Below, one piece after another: positions 21,562-28,861 of a stretch of DNA of 34,519 nucleotides. The notes under the pieces are model-generated. The model ran no database searches. It had not been told where the DNA came from and saw only the letters and a list, made by a program, of their open reading frames with translations. The DNA is from a virus. Both the position numbers and the translations under genes were made by a program. The stretch covers positions 1 through 34,519 of the IMG/VR virus record IMGVR_UViG_3300036403_000041; one strand, given 5' to 3'. Position 1 is the stretch's first letter; every line of letters starts with the position of its first letter.

Positions 21562-21987
21562 ATGATCGTTCGCATCAAGTCCAAGCGGCCCGTTTACCGC
21601 CGCTGTGGCATCGCCCACACCAAGGCCGCCACCGACCACCCGGCCGACCGCTTTACCGAGGCCGAGCTGGAGCGTTTGCAGGCCGACCCGGTGCTCACCG
21701 TCGAGCTGCTCGATGGCGAGCTACCCGATCCGGACGCGGGTGGTGGCTCTACCTCGGCTGACCCTGGCAAGGATGCCAAACCTGCGGCAGCGGCCACGCC
21801 CGCGAAGGCCCCAGCCGCGAAAGCGGCCAAGGCTGGAGGCAGTGCCAAAGCAGCCGCGAAAAAACCAGCCACCAAGGCAGCGGCTAAACCCGCAGCAGCA
21901 CCCGCTACTGCGCCTCAACCTGCTGTCCAGGACGGCGAGCAGAAAGACGCCACGCCGCCAGCTGATCCACAGGGCGGCGAGGCTTAA
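21562..21987 (+). CDS. Small head-region protein with Ala/Lys/Pro-rich tail (HI1506/Mu gp35-like position)
   Basis: A 141-residue protein with GGGGAG before the ATG. The N-terminal 55 residues (VRIKSKRPVYRRCGIAHTKA, then a short helix and strand) form a small domain seen after the capsid gene in Mu-like phages. Residues about 60-141 are a disordered Ala/Lys/Pro-rich tail (KAPAAKAAKAGGSAKAAAKK). It could bind DNA or decorate the head. The function is not established. Confidence 0.75.
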   Translation: MIVRIKSKRPVYRRCGIAHTKAATDHPADRFTEAELERLQADPVLTVELLDGELPDPDAGGGSTSADPGKDAKPAAAATPAKAPAAKAAKAGGSAKAAAKKPATKAAAKPAAAPATAPQPAVQDGEQKDATPPADPQGGEA

Positions 21988-21990
21988 CCC

Positions 21991-22401
21991 ATGTCCTACG
22001 CAACCCTGGCGGGCTTTATCAAGCAGTACGGCGAGAACGCTGTGCTGCTGGTGGCTGACCGCGATGATGACGGGGTGATTGATGCCCCGGTGGTTGAGGA
22101 CGCACTGGCCCGCGCCAGCGCCGAAATCGACAGCTACGTCAGCGCCAAGCACCGCTTGCCGTTACCGGTGGTGCCTGATCGCTTCCCTGGCCTGGCCGGC
22201 GACATCGCCCTGTACCTGCTTTCGAGCGAGGGCGGTGCGCTGACCGAGGACAAGCGCAAGCGCTATGAGGACGCCATCAGCTACCTGCGTCGGGTGGCAT
22301 CGGGTGACGCGGGCCTTGGCCTGCCAACCCCGCCCGATCAGGAAAGCAGCGGCGAGGCCTGGTTTGAAAGCCAGCCCAAATGCTTTGGTGACCTGCTGTG
22401 A
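21991..22401 (+). CDS. DUF1320 head-tail connector protein (Mu gp36-like)
   Basis: A 136-residue protein with the DUF1320 features YATLAGFIKQYGENAVLLVA, EDALARASAEIDSYVSAKHR and LAGDIALYLLSSEGG. In Mu-like phages this gene encodes a head-completion or connector protein near the portal vertex. The next gene starts in its stop codon (GTGA). Confidence 0.9.
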   Translation: MSYATLAGFIKQYGENAVLLVADRDDDGVIDAPVVEDALARASAEIDSYVSAKHRLPLPVVPDRFPGLAGDIALYLLSSEGGALTEDKRKRYEDAISYLRRVASGDAGLGLPTPPDQESSGEAWFESQPKCFGDLL

Positions 22402-22841
22402 CTGGGGCCGCTATCAGCACCAACCTGGCGTTTGAACCACGCCTGGCTGGCCGGCTGGAGCGCTTGGCACAACTGGACACTGCGCAGCTCCTGGAAGGGA
22501 TCGGCGCGGAGGTCGAGAGCCAGACGCGGCGGCGCATTGCGATTGATAAAGCCAGCCCAAGCGGCCAGGGATGGCCGGATTGGTCGGCCGAATACGCCGA
22601 GACCCGGCACAGCGGCCAGAGCCTGTTGCAAGGCAATGGCCACCTGCTGGACAGCATCACTTATGAGGTGCAGGGCGACAGCGTGTTGGTGGGTAGCCCG
22701 CTGATTTATGCGGCGACACACCAGTACGGCGACCCAGATCGAGGGATCGAGCAGCGCGAGTTCCTGGGCCTGGAAGGCCAAGACCGCGAGGACGTTGCGG
22801 GCTTGATTGAGGACTACCTGGAGAGCCTGGCCAATGACTGA
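22398..22841 (+). CDS. G: Phage virion morphogenesis protein (Mu G-like, tail completion)
   Basis: A 147-residue protein of the Phage_tail_S/Mu G family. The N-terminal helical part (LERLAQLDTAQLLEGIGAEV) is followed by SPSGQGWPDWSAEYAETR, LVGSPLIYAATHQYGDP and REFLGLEGQDREDV. These motifs define the family. It starts at GTG overlapping the DUF1320 stop. In Mu the gene lies directly after F; here it has moved downstream of the capsid genes. Confidence 0.9.
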   Translation: MTGAAISTNLAFEPRLAGRLERLAQLDTAQLLEGIGAEVESQTRRRIAIDKASPSGQGWPDWSAEYAETRHSGQSLLQGNGHLLDSITYEVQGDSVLVGSPLIYAATHQYGDPDRGIEQREFLGLEGQDREDVAGLIEDYLESLAND

Positions 22842-23298
22842 GTTAACCGCTGACCAGGTGCTGCAAGGCATCGAAGCCTGGGCTGCTGAGTTGTTCCAGG
22901 GCGTTACGCCCAAGGTTGAGGTCGCGCTGCATGGCGGCCGGTTCAGCCCGGCCGACCTGGAGCGCTACGCGACCAAGGCTCGCGCCTGCCGCATTGCCCT
23001 GGAGGGCTTGAAGTTTGAGGTCAATGGACGTGGCCACTTAATCACCCACGGCCATGCCGTTGTGGTGGTGCTGGCCGGTGATGCCAAAGACAAACCCCGT
23101 GCCCTGAACGTGCTGCAGGTGGCCAGCACTCTACAGGCGGCGTTGCCGGGCAGCCGATGCGGCCTGGCACTTGAGGACAGCATCAACGCCAAGGAAGTGC
23201 GCGCCGCCAACCTTTACCACGCTGGGCTGGATAAAGCCGGCACCGCCGCCTGGGTGATCACCTGGCCGGTGAAATTTGAACACCCACGCACCCGCTAG
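22834..23298 (+). CDS. Tail terminator-like protein (DUF1834/Mu gp37-like)
   Basis: A 154-residue alpha/beta protein overlapping G by 8 bp. It contains GRGHLITHGHAVVVVLAGDA, then NVLQVASTLQAALPG and a C-terminal WVITWPVKFEHP, the layout of DUF1834/gp37-type tail terminators that cap the tail tube at the head. Family assignment is from pattern and position. Confidence 0.8.
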   Translation: MTELTADQVLQGIEAWAAELFQGVTPKVEVALHGGRFSPADLERYATKARACRIALEGLKFEVNGRGHLITHGHAVVVVLAGDAKDKPRALNVLQVASTLQAALPGSRCGLALEDSINAKEVRAANLYHAGLDKAGTAAWVITWPVKFEHPRTR

Positions 23299-23307
23299 GA
23301 GGGGCAG

Positions 23308-23505
23308 ATGGCAACTGAAGACAAACCAGCAGACAAGGCGAAGCAAGCCGAGCCAGCCAAGGTGAAGGTCAAGATCACCAGCAAGAACGGCCACCGCCAT
23401 GCAGGCGAGAAACACCCCGAGGGCTCGGTTATTCCCGTGTCCGAGGCTGACGCAAAACTCATCGTCGAAACCTTCAAGGTCGGCGAACGTGTAGAGGGCA
23501 AGTGA
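23308..23505 (+). CDS. Small tail-region protein
   Basis: A 65-residue protein with a very strong site (AGGAGGGG). The N-terminal 25 residues are Lys/Ala/Glu/Pro-rich. The remainder (VKVKITSKNGHRHAGEKHPE and VSEADAKLIVETFKVGERV) forms a small strand-helix domain common in proteins of this size at the head-tail boundary. Function unknown. Confidence 0.75.
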   Translation: MATEDKPADKAKQAEPAKVKVKITSKNGHRHAGEKHPEGSVIPVSEADAKLIVETFKVGERVEGK

Positions 23506-23507
23506 CC

Positions 23508-24245
23508 ATGGCACAGCCAAAAGTATTTAAGGGCGTTGGCGTAATGCACGCCAAGCGCCTGGGGGTGGCGGATGCGCCACTGCGCGACCTGGGCGACGTT
23601 GATGTTGCGAAAGTGGCCGTCCGATCCAACCAGATGGCCTGGAAACAACACCGCAAACCGGGTGGTGGCAACCTCGCCACCCTGAACACCCCGGATGGCA
23701 TCACCCTCGACGTGCAGATGCAGGAATGGACTGAGGAAAACCAGGCCATGGTGCTGCAAGGCAAGATTGTTGACCTGCCGCCTGAGACGGTGACCGGTGA
23801 ACCCATCGTGCTGCAACCCGGTGGCCTGACCCTGACTGCCTTCCCCGGCCCTAAGTCGATCACCCTGACCAAAACCAGCGACAGCACCCCGATTGCATTG
23901 TCGGCGGTGATCGTTTCGGCGGCCGGTTTGACCGTGCCGAAGGACAGCACGGTTATCACTGCACCGACCCCGGCCACCATCGCCTACACCAGCACCCAGG
24001 CCACGCGCATCGAGCCGCTGGTGGAAGCCGGTGCCGAGTACTACCTGGTACTGGACGGCCTCAACGAAGCCGAAAGCGGCCGCCCGGTAATTGTTGAGTT
24101 CTGGCGTTGGAAGGCACCGCCCGCCGAGGAACTGGCGCTGATCGATGGCGAGAACCCCGGCAAGTTGCTGAGTAAGGGTGAAGTGCTGGCCGATCCGACT
24201 CGCCCGGCCGGTGAATCGCCGTTCTGGCGCATCACCTGGTTGTAA
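23508..24245 (+). CDS. Major tail tube protein
   Basis: A 245-residue protein. Its position between the terminator-like gene and the tail chaperone, and its beta-rich sequence, indicate the subunit of the tail tube. Recognisable segments are KQHRKPGGGNLATLNTPDGI, TLDVQMQEWTEENQAM and an internal region with many Thr/Val (LSAVIVSAAGLTVPKDSTVI) that could be an extra Ig-like loop domain. The ATG at 23508 has AGAGGG at suitable distance; the GTG at 23502 is too close. No sheath gene is present, so the tail is non-contractile. Confidence 0.82.
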   Translation: MAQPKVFKGVGVMHAKRLGVADAPLRDLGDVDVAKVAVRSNQMAWKQHRKPGGGNLATLNTPDGITLDVQMQEWTEENQAMVLQGKIVDLPPETVTGEPIVLQPGGLTLTAFPGPKSITLTKTSDSTPIALSAVIVSAAGLTVPKDSTVITAPTPATIAYTSTQATRIEPLVEAGAEYYLVLDGLNEAESGRPVIVEFWRWKAPPAEELALIDGENPGKLLSKGEVLADPTRPAGESPFWRITWL

Positions 24246-24258
24246 TCCCACCCGCAAC

Positions 24259-24279
24259 GCCGGGCCGCAAAGGCCCGGC
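24259..24279 (+). promoter_or_regulatory. Perfect hairpin before the tail chaperone gene
   Basis: GCCGGGCC and GGCCCGGC form an 8-bp GC-only stem with loop GCAAA, in the 50-bp gap after the tail tube gene. There is no U-run, so it is not a standard intrinsic terminator. It may stabilise the abundant upstream mRNA end or lower downstream expression. Confidence 0.55.
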
Positions 24280-24295
24280 ATTGGAGCCTTTCGCA

Positions 24296-24646
24296 ATGAG
24301 CATGACCCTGACTAAGACCATTCCCCTTGGCGCGTTGAGCGTGACTGTTCGCGAGCTGACCGTGGGTGAGATTCGCGCCTGGTTAAAGCGCACCGCCGAT
24401 GGCGCGGGCGACGACCTTGTGGGCGACACCCTGATTGCCGAAATCAGCCTGGCCGACCTGATGGCCATGACGGATGTGAAACAAGACGGCCTGGACAACC
24501 TGACGCCCAACCAGGTGCGCGAGCTGTTCGATGCCTGCCGGGAGGTAAACAAGGATTTTTTCGGCCTAAGGGAGCGAATCACAGAGACCGGCAAACGGCT
24601 CCTGGAACGGCTCTCAAGCGACTTGAACGAAACGCCAGCGCCCTGA
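24296..24646 (+). CDS. Tail assembly chaperone, short form (lambda G-like)
   Basis: A 116-residue protein with the typical look of a G-type chaperone: TIPLGALSVTVRELTVGEIR at the N-terminus, a helical middle (NLTPNQVRELFDACREVNKD) and a hydrophilic end. Chaperones of this kind coat the tape measure protein during tail assembly. The ATG at 24296 follows GGAG. A slippery site at 24556-24562 in codons 87-89 allows a longer product, described separately. Confidence 0.85.
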   Translation: MSMTLTKTIPLGALSVTVRELTVGEIRAWLKRTADGAGDDLVGDTLIAEISLADLMAMTDVKQDGLDNLTPNQVRELFDACREVNKDFFGLRERITETGKRLLERLSSDLNETPAP

Positions 24647-24750
24647 TCAGGCACGGCCACACCCAGTTGTGGAGTTACCCCTGGGGCACCTGGATAGCGG
24701 CGTTAGATGAAGCGACTAGCGCGGCCGAGGCGGCGCAAAAAGGACGCTGA
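24296..24750 (+). CDS. Tail assembly chaperone, -1 frameshift long form (GT-like)
   Basis: The heptamer T TTT TTC at 24556-24562 is an ideal -1 slippery site in the chaperone frame. After a -1 shift the frame continues from CGG at 24562 to TGA at 24748-24750, giving a 151-residue fusion. The new C-terminus contains LIRHGHTQLWSYPWGTWIAA, a sequence of the sort found in T-type chaperone domains. This G/GT arrangement is conserved in long-tailed phages, including Mu. No separate start codon with a ribosome site serves the second frame. Confidence 0.82.
24556..24562 (+). promoter_or_regulatory. -1 programmed ribosomal frameshift slippery site
   Basis: T TTT TTC in frame with the chaperone codons GAT TTT TTC. 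Both tRNAs can re-pair after slipping back one base. It lies between the G-like tail tube gene neighbour and the tape measure gene, where such sites are expected. Confidence 0.82.
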
Positions 24751-24874
24751 GGCACAGGGAGGTGGTGGCGACCAGTAGCCCGGCAATCACTACCAGGGCG
24801 ACAGCTGACGCCACAAGGCGCGGAAACATGGCCATGCAGAGCAGCAGGCCGGTGGCAAGAAGGATGGTTTTCAA
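24716..24874 (-). CDS. Candidate second small membrane protein, minus strand
   Basis: An ORF of 52 codons from TTG at 24874 (or 39 codons from ATG at 24835) that follows the 53-residue membrane protein on the minus strand after 3 bases. It reads as one or two hydrophobic helices (TILLATGLLLCMAMF and SAVALVVIAGLLVATTSLCL). It overlaps the end of the chaperone frameshift ORF by 35 bp. The lack of a clear ribosome site keeps the confidence low; coupling to the upstream gene is possible. Confidence 0.42.
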   Translation of the reverse strand: MKTILLATGLLLCMAMFPRLVASAVALVVIAGLLVATTSLCLSVLFAPPRPR

Positions 24875-24877
24875 GGG

Positions 24878-25039
24878 TTAGCGCTTTTGTTGGCGAGGTA
24901 TGAAAAGGCTAGCGATCCACAGCGGCACGGCAACGACCATCAACACGATCAGCACGTAAATCATGCCTTTGAAGAGCGCTACAGGTGCCAAAACCATCAG
25001 CGCTACGACGATCAGAAAAACATAGTGAGCAAGTTTCAT
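24878..25039 (-). CDS. Small two-helix membrane protein, candidate superinfection-exclusion factor
   Basis: A 53-residue protein read against the late genes. Two strong transmembrane segments (HYVFLIVVALMVLAPVALF and IYVLIVLMVVAVPLWIASLF) are followed by a basic tail (PRQQKR). Its ATG (25037-25039 complement) overlaps the tape measure ATG (25038-25040) in the shared tetramer CATG. It lies between the tail chaperones and the tape measure gene. Phage HK97 keeps gp15, a small two-helix superinfection-exclusion protein that acts on tape-measure-dependent DNA entry, at this place. Orientation suits expression in the lysogen. The function is inferred from topology and position only. Confidence 0.65.
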   Translation of the reverse strand: MKLAHYVFLIVVALMVLAPVALFKGMIYVLIVLMVVAVPLWIASLFIPRQQKR

Positions 25040-28000
25040 GACTGATGTCCGTCTCTCAATTTCCGTTGATGCCAACCAGGGCCGTCGCCAGCTGCAAGAG
25101 TTTCGCGCTGGTTACAAAGCCTTGGTCGAGCAGCTGAGTGCGCCCCTAGGGCAGCTCTCGGCGTTTCGTGACTTGCAGTCAAGCCTAGTCCAGAACGAAG
25201 CCCAGCTCAACGCTACCCGTGCGCGCATTCGTGAGCTTGCCGACGAACTGATCCGCACAGAGAAGCCAACCAAGGCGCAGCAGCAGGCATACCGAGCGCT
25301 GACGGGTGAAGCGCGGGCAATGGAACAAGCCATTACCGGGCAGAAAAACCAACTCGCTCAGTTGTCCGGTGCCTTGAAAAGCGCTGGGGTAGATACAAAC
25401 CACCTGAGTAATGAGCAAAAGCGTTTAGCGGCTGATTTGGCACAAGCCAGCAAGGCCGCTGACCAGCAAGCACGCATTGCCGGGGCGCGTGATGCCCTGG
25501 GCGTTCGCCCACATCGCGAGATCCGTGGCGAGATCGTCCAGCTCCAGCGCCAATACCAAATGCTGCAACGCACCGGCACCCTGACCACGGCCGAACTGGC
25601 CCAGGCCAAGGTGCGCCTACGCGAGCGCGTGGCCGAGCTGCAGGTTGGCACCAACGGTTGGGCGCAGAGCCTAAGCCAGACTCGCTTGCAGGTTGGTGCA
25701 GCCGCCGCAGGTATGGGCGCCATGGCGTACGCAGGCGGTTCGCTGCTGAAGTTTTACGCCCAGTACGCCCAGCGCATGGCCGAGGTGAACAGCATCACCA
25801 GCCTCAGTCAGGGAGAGTTCCAGAAGCTATCCACAGACGTGCGGCAGTTGAGCCAGGACATGGGCAAGGAAGCGACCCAGTCGGCTGCGGCGTTGTACGA
25901 CATTTTGTCGTCTGGGGTTAACCCGGAGAACAGCATCACCACACTTGCGCTGGCCACCAAAGCGGCAGTCGCCGGGGTTACCGACACCGCCACGGCTGTG
26001 CGTGGTGGCCTGGCTGTGGTCAATGCCTACGGTGAGGGTATCGACAATCTGGGGCTGCGCTATGACCAGCTGTTTCTGGCCGTGCGCGATGGTGTGACCA
26101 CCTTCCCGGAGCTGGCCAACTACATTGGCGACGTACTGCCCACGGCCAAGGCTGCCCAGGTTGAGTTCGGTGAAGTAGCCGCCGCTATTGCACTGATGAC
26201 TAAAGCCGGTATTCGCACACCTCAGGCCGCCACGGCACTCAAGGGCGCGATCAACGCCTTGGCCGCGCCGGGCAATGCAGCAAAAAACGCAATGGCCGAG
26301 CTAGGTATTGAATGGCGCGGCCTAACCGCCACCCTAGAGGACATCGCAAGCCGCAACCTGGGCCTGGTCGCCTTGAGCGAAATTCTGCCGGATGTAGAAG
26401 CACGCACAGCTGTCCTGGCCCTGACGCAGAACATGGCCGGGCTCAAGGGCCAGGTCGTTGCCATGAGCGATGCCAGCGGTGCACTGGACGCCGCCTACGC
26501 CAAGATGGCCAACACGCCCCAGGCCGAACTGGACAAGTTCAATGCATCTTGGGATGAGTTGAGGCTCCAGCTTGGTGAGTCTGCCACTGCCTTCTTACCT
26601 ATTGTGGAAGCCGGCCGGGATTTACTGACCCAGTTCAACTCGTTACCCGATGCTGCAAAAAGAACTCTCGCATCCATATTGGCTGTTGTCGCGGCAGGTG
26701 TTGCATTGCGGACGATGTACCTGGCTCTTCGCAATCCATTCGGCCTGTTCCTCGGTCACATGGCCGCAACTCCTGGTGCAGCAGCTGGAGCCGCCAGCGG
26801 CATGGGCAGCATCGGCGGCGCTGCTGGTGAGCTGATCCCCAAACTAAAGAACCTGGCGGACGTGGCCAAGCTGGCCAAGGGCGCACTGGCACTGGGCGTG
26901 GTCGCCTGGACAGGTGGCAACCTGGCCGAGCTGTATGACCTGTACAAGCAGAATGAAGAACTGACCAACAGCCAGCGCGAATACGAAAAGGCGCTGCAAG
27001 ACACCATCACCACCACCAGCGCCTATGCCGACGCCGTGGCACTACCTGCCAACGCCCTGGCCCGCATGACCGAGGAAGAGCGCGCCGCATATACCGAGCG
27101 TCTGCGCCTAGCCCAGGAGCACTACCGCAAGCAGGCCGAGTTGATCAGCCGCCAGGACATGCAGCGCAATGGCCCGACCGCTGCTGTGAGCAGCGAAGCA
27201 CTGGCCGCCGCTGGCCAGGCCCGCCGTTACCAGGAAGCATTGCAGGGCCTGCAAAACGCCCACGCTCAACGCGAGGGCGCAGAAGGCCGCCACAACGCGG
27301 CCGTCGCCAAGATCAAGGCTGACAACCTGCTGAACATCCAGACCTCTCTGGGCAAGGAAATCCAGGCTTACGCGCTGGCCAACCAGCAGCTGGAAGCGGC
27401 AAACAAAAAGACCCAGGCCGCCATGCAGGCCCGTGCCGCGCTGGCCAAAGAATTCGAGCAGCTATCCAAGGACATGCGCTCGCCTGCTGCGGATGATGGC
27501 CCTGCCACCTGGGGCGATGTAACTGCGCTCAAGGCAGGCGCTCGCCAATCCTTGCAGCGCGGCGACTCAGAAGGCGCAATCCGCCAGGCCCGTGAGGCGG
27601 CCGGCATTCTGCGTGAGCTGAAAGAAAGCGGCGCGAACTCCTACGGCTTTGCGGGCCTGGCTGATGAGCTTGGCCTGATCGCTGACCAAGCCGCGCGCCT
27701 GGATGAAACCAAGGCGGATGTGGAGCGCATCGATGCCAAAGGCCGCGTGGATGAAATCAAGGCGCAGATGGATGAGCTGCTGGCCAAGGCCGAGGCCTTC
27801 AAGCGGCTAAACATCGAGTTCACTGGCTTTGAGCAATCGGCCGCTGCTCTGGAGCAACAAGCGCAGAGCCTGGCCGAGCGCCTGAAACAGTACATGGTCA
27901 TTCCAGTGAGCTACATCGGTGCGGCAGCAGATGCCGCCAAGGCATCGAGCGAGGCGAACAAGCAGGCCGGGGAAATCATCACACCCAAGCCGCTCAAGCG

Positions 28001-28343
28001 GGCAACCGGTGGCTGGATCGATGGCCCTGGCAGCACGGTCAGCGACAGCATCCTGGTGGCTGCATCGCGCAAGGAATTCATGGTTAACGCCCGCTCGGCC
28101 GAGCGCCTGGGCGCGGCCAACCTCGACTACATGAACCGCACAGGCGAGCTGCCTGGTCGTGATCCCTTTGTGCCCGACTTCCCGGCGCTGCCTGAAAGCC
28201 TCGACCGCATGGGCGAGCGTCAGCCGCTCAACCTGGCTATGCCGTGGGGCGGCTCCTACGCCCTGGAAGGCTCGCCGCGTGAGGTTTCCCGCATCCAGGA
28301 CGATCTGGAACGCGCCGCAATCAAAATGGGGTGGCCGCGATGA
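25038..28343 (+). CDS. Tail tape measure protein (TP901 type)
   Basis: A 1101-residue protein that sets tail length and is ejected with the DNA. Residues 1-230 are coiled coil (LSISVDANQGRRQLQEFRAG and many Gln/Ala/Lys repeats). Residues about 235-430 form the TP901 core (YAQRMAEVNSITSLSQGEFQ, ALYDILSSGVNPENS, AVAGVTDTATAVRGG). A hydrophobic region follows near 545-570 (LASILAVVAAGVALRTMYLA) and another near 610-635. The rest is helical, ending in the conserved RATGGWIDGPGSTVSDSILV region. At about 3 bases per residue and 1.5 angstrom per residue of helix it implies a long tail of roughly 150 nm. The start has only a weak ribosome site (GAGC). Confidence 0.93.
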   Translation: MTDVRLSISVDANQGRRQLQEFRAGYKALVEQLSAPLGQLSAFRDLQSSLVQNEAQLNATRARIRELADELIRTEKPTKAQQQAYRALTGEARAMEQAITGQKNQLAQLSGALKSAGVDTNHLSNEQKRLAADLAQASKAADQQARIAGARDALGVRPHREIRGEIVQLQRQYQMLQRTGTLTTAELAQAKVRLRERVAELQVGTNGWAQSLSQTRLQVGAAAAGMGAMAYAGGSLLKFYAQYAQRMAEVNSITSLSQGEFQKLSTDVRQLSQDMGKEATQSAAALYDILSSGVNPENSITTLALATKAAVAGVTDTATAVRGGLAVVNAYGEGIDNLGLRYDQLFLAVRDGVTTFPELANYIGDVLPTAKAAQVEFGEVAAAIALMTKAGIRTPQAATALKGAINALAAPGNAAKNAMAELGIEWRGLTATLEDIASRNLGLVALSEILPDVEARTAVLALTQNMAGLKGQVVAMSDASGALDAAYAKMANTPQAELDKFNASWDELRLQLGESATAFLPIVEAGRDLLTQFNSLPDAAKRTLASILAVVAAGVALRTMYLALRNPFGLFLGHMAATPGAAAGAASGMGSIGGAAGELIPKLKNLADVAKLAKGALALGVVAWTGGNLAELYDLYKQNEELTNSQREYEKALQDTITTTSAYADAVALPANALARMTEEERAAYTERLRLAQEHYRKQAELISRQDMQRNGPTAAVSSEALAAAGQARRYQEALQGLQNAHAQREGAEGRHNAAVAKIKADNLLNIQTSLGKEIQAYALANQQLEAANKKTQAAMQARAALAKEFEQLSKDMRSPAADDGPATWGDVTALKAGARQSLQRGDSEGAIRQAREAAGILRELKESGANSYGFAGLADELGLIADQAARLDETKADVERIDAKGRVDEIKAQMDELLAKAEAFKRLNIEFTGFEQSAAALEQQAQSLAERLKQYMVIPVSYIGAAADAAKASSEANKQAGEIITPKPLKRATGGWIDGPGSTVSDSILVAASRKEFMVNARSAERLGAANLDYMNRTGELPGRDPFVPDFPALPESLDRMGERQPLNLAMPWGGSYALEGSPREVSRIQDDLERAAIKMGWPR

Positions 28344-28861
28344 GCCAGATGCCAGTCCCTGTTGTGCTGGGCGGCGTGCCCATCGACCCGCATTGCGGGC
28401 CGGTGCGCTGGCGCGAGGAACCCTTCGGCGGCTTTGAAGAAGTGCGGATGATGGACGGCACCGCCATCGTCCAGGAGCACTGGAGGCGCTACCGCATCAC
28501 GGCCAGCGGTTCAGGCACATACGAGCCAGTGCTGACGCTCGACTTCAGCCAGCCGGTTGAGCTGTGGGGCATAAAGCCGCGCGGCCTGACTGGCACCGGT
28601 TTGCTCTATCAATTGCCACCAGCCACCCAGCGCCGGCCTGACGTTGCGCCCTGGGCGTTGGCGCGGATCGGTTGGAACTGGATCGAGGTCGCCATGGTGT
28701 TGGCGGGTGATCTGGCCACGGTTACGCCTGCACCAGGTGCTGACGTGTACCGGGTGTGCTGGTTGCCACGCTTTACCGTGGTTATGCCAAACGGGGTGCC
28801 AAGCGAGTTAGACGACGCGACGGGGCGTTATGACTGGTCGTTTGAGGCGAGGGAGCGCTGA
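28340..28861 (+). CDS. Tail tip protein, B3-type, function unknown
   Basis: A 173-residue, beta-rich protein directly after the tape measure gene (ATGA overlap), at the position of distal tail or tail-tip proteins. Segments such as GTAIVQEHWRRYRITASGSG, YEPVLTLDFSQPVELW and the C-terminal RYDWSFEARER are rich in Trp and Arg. It is coupled to the next gene (TGATG). I know no biochemical role; tail-tip assembly is inferred from place. Confidence 0.78.
   Translation: MSQMPVPVVLGGVPIDPHCGPVRWREEPFGGFEEVRMMDGTAIVQEHWRRYRITASGSGTYEPVLTLDFSQPVELWGIKPRGLTGTGLLYQLPPATQRRPDVAPWALARIGWNWIEVAMVLAGDLATVTPAPGADVYRVCWLPRFTVVMPNGVPSELDDATGRYDWSFEARER

Noticed and set aside
20626-21639. Minus-strand open frame of 337 codons opposite the capsid gene
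   Set aside because: Shadow frame; the plus strand is clearly the major capsid gene.
27658-27670. Another GCTGATGAG string in the tape measure gene
   Set aside because: No GAAA, cleavage triplet or flanking stems; explained by Ala-Asp-Glu codons.
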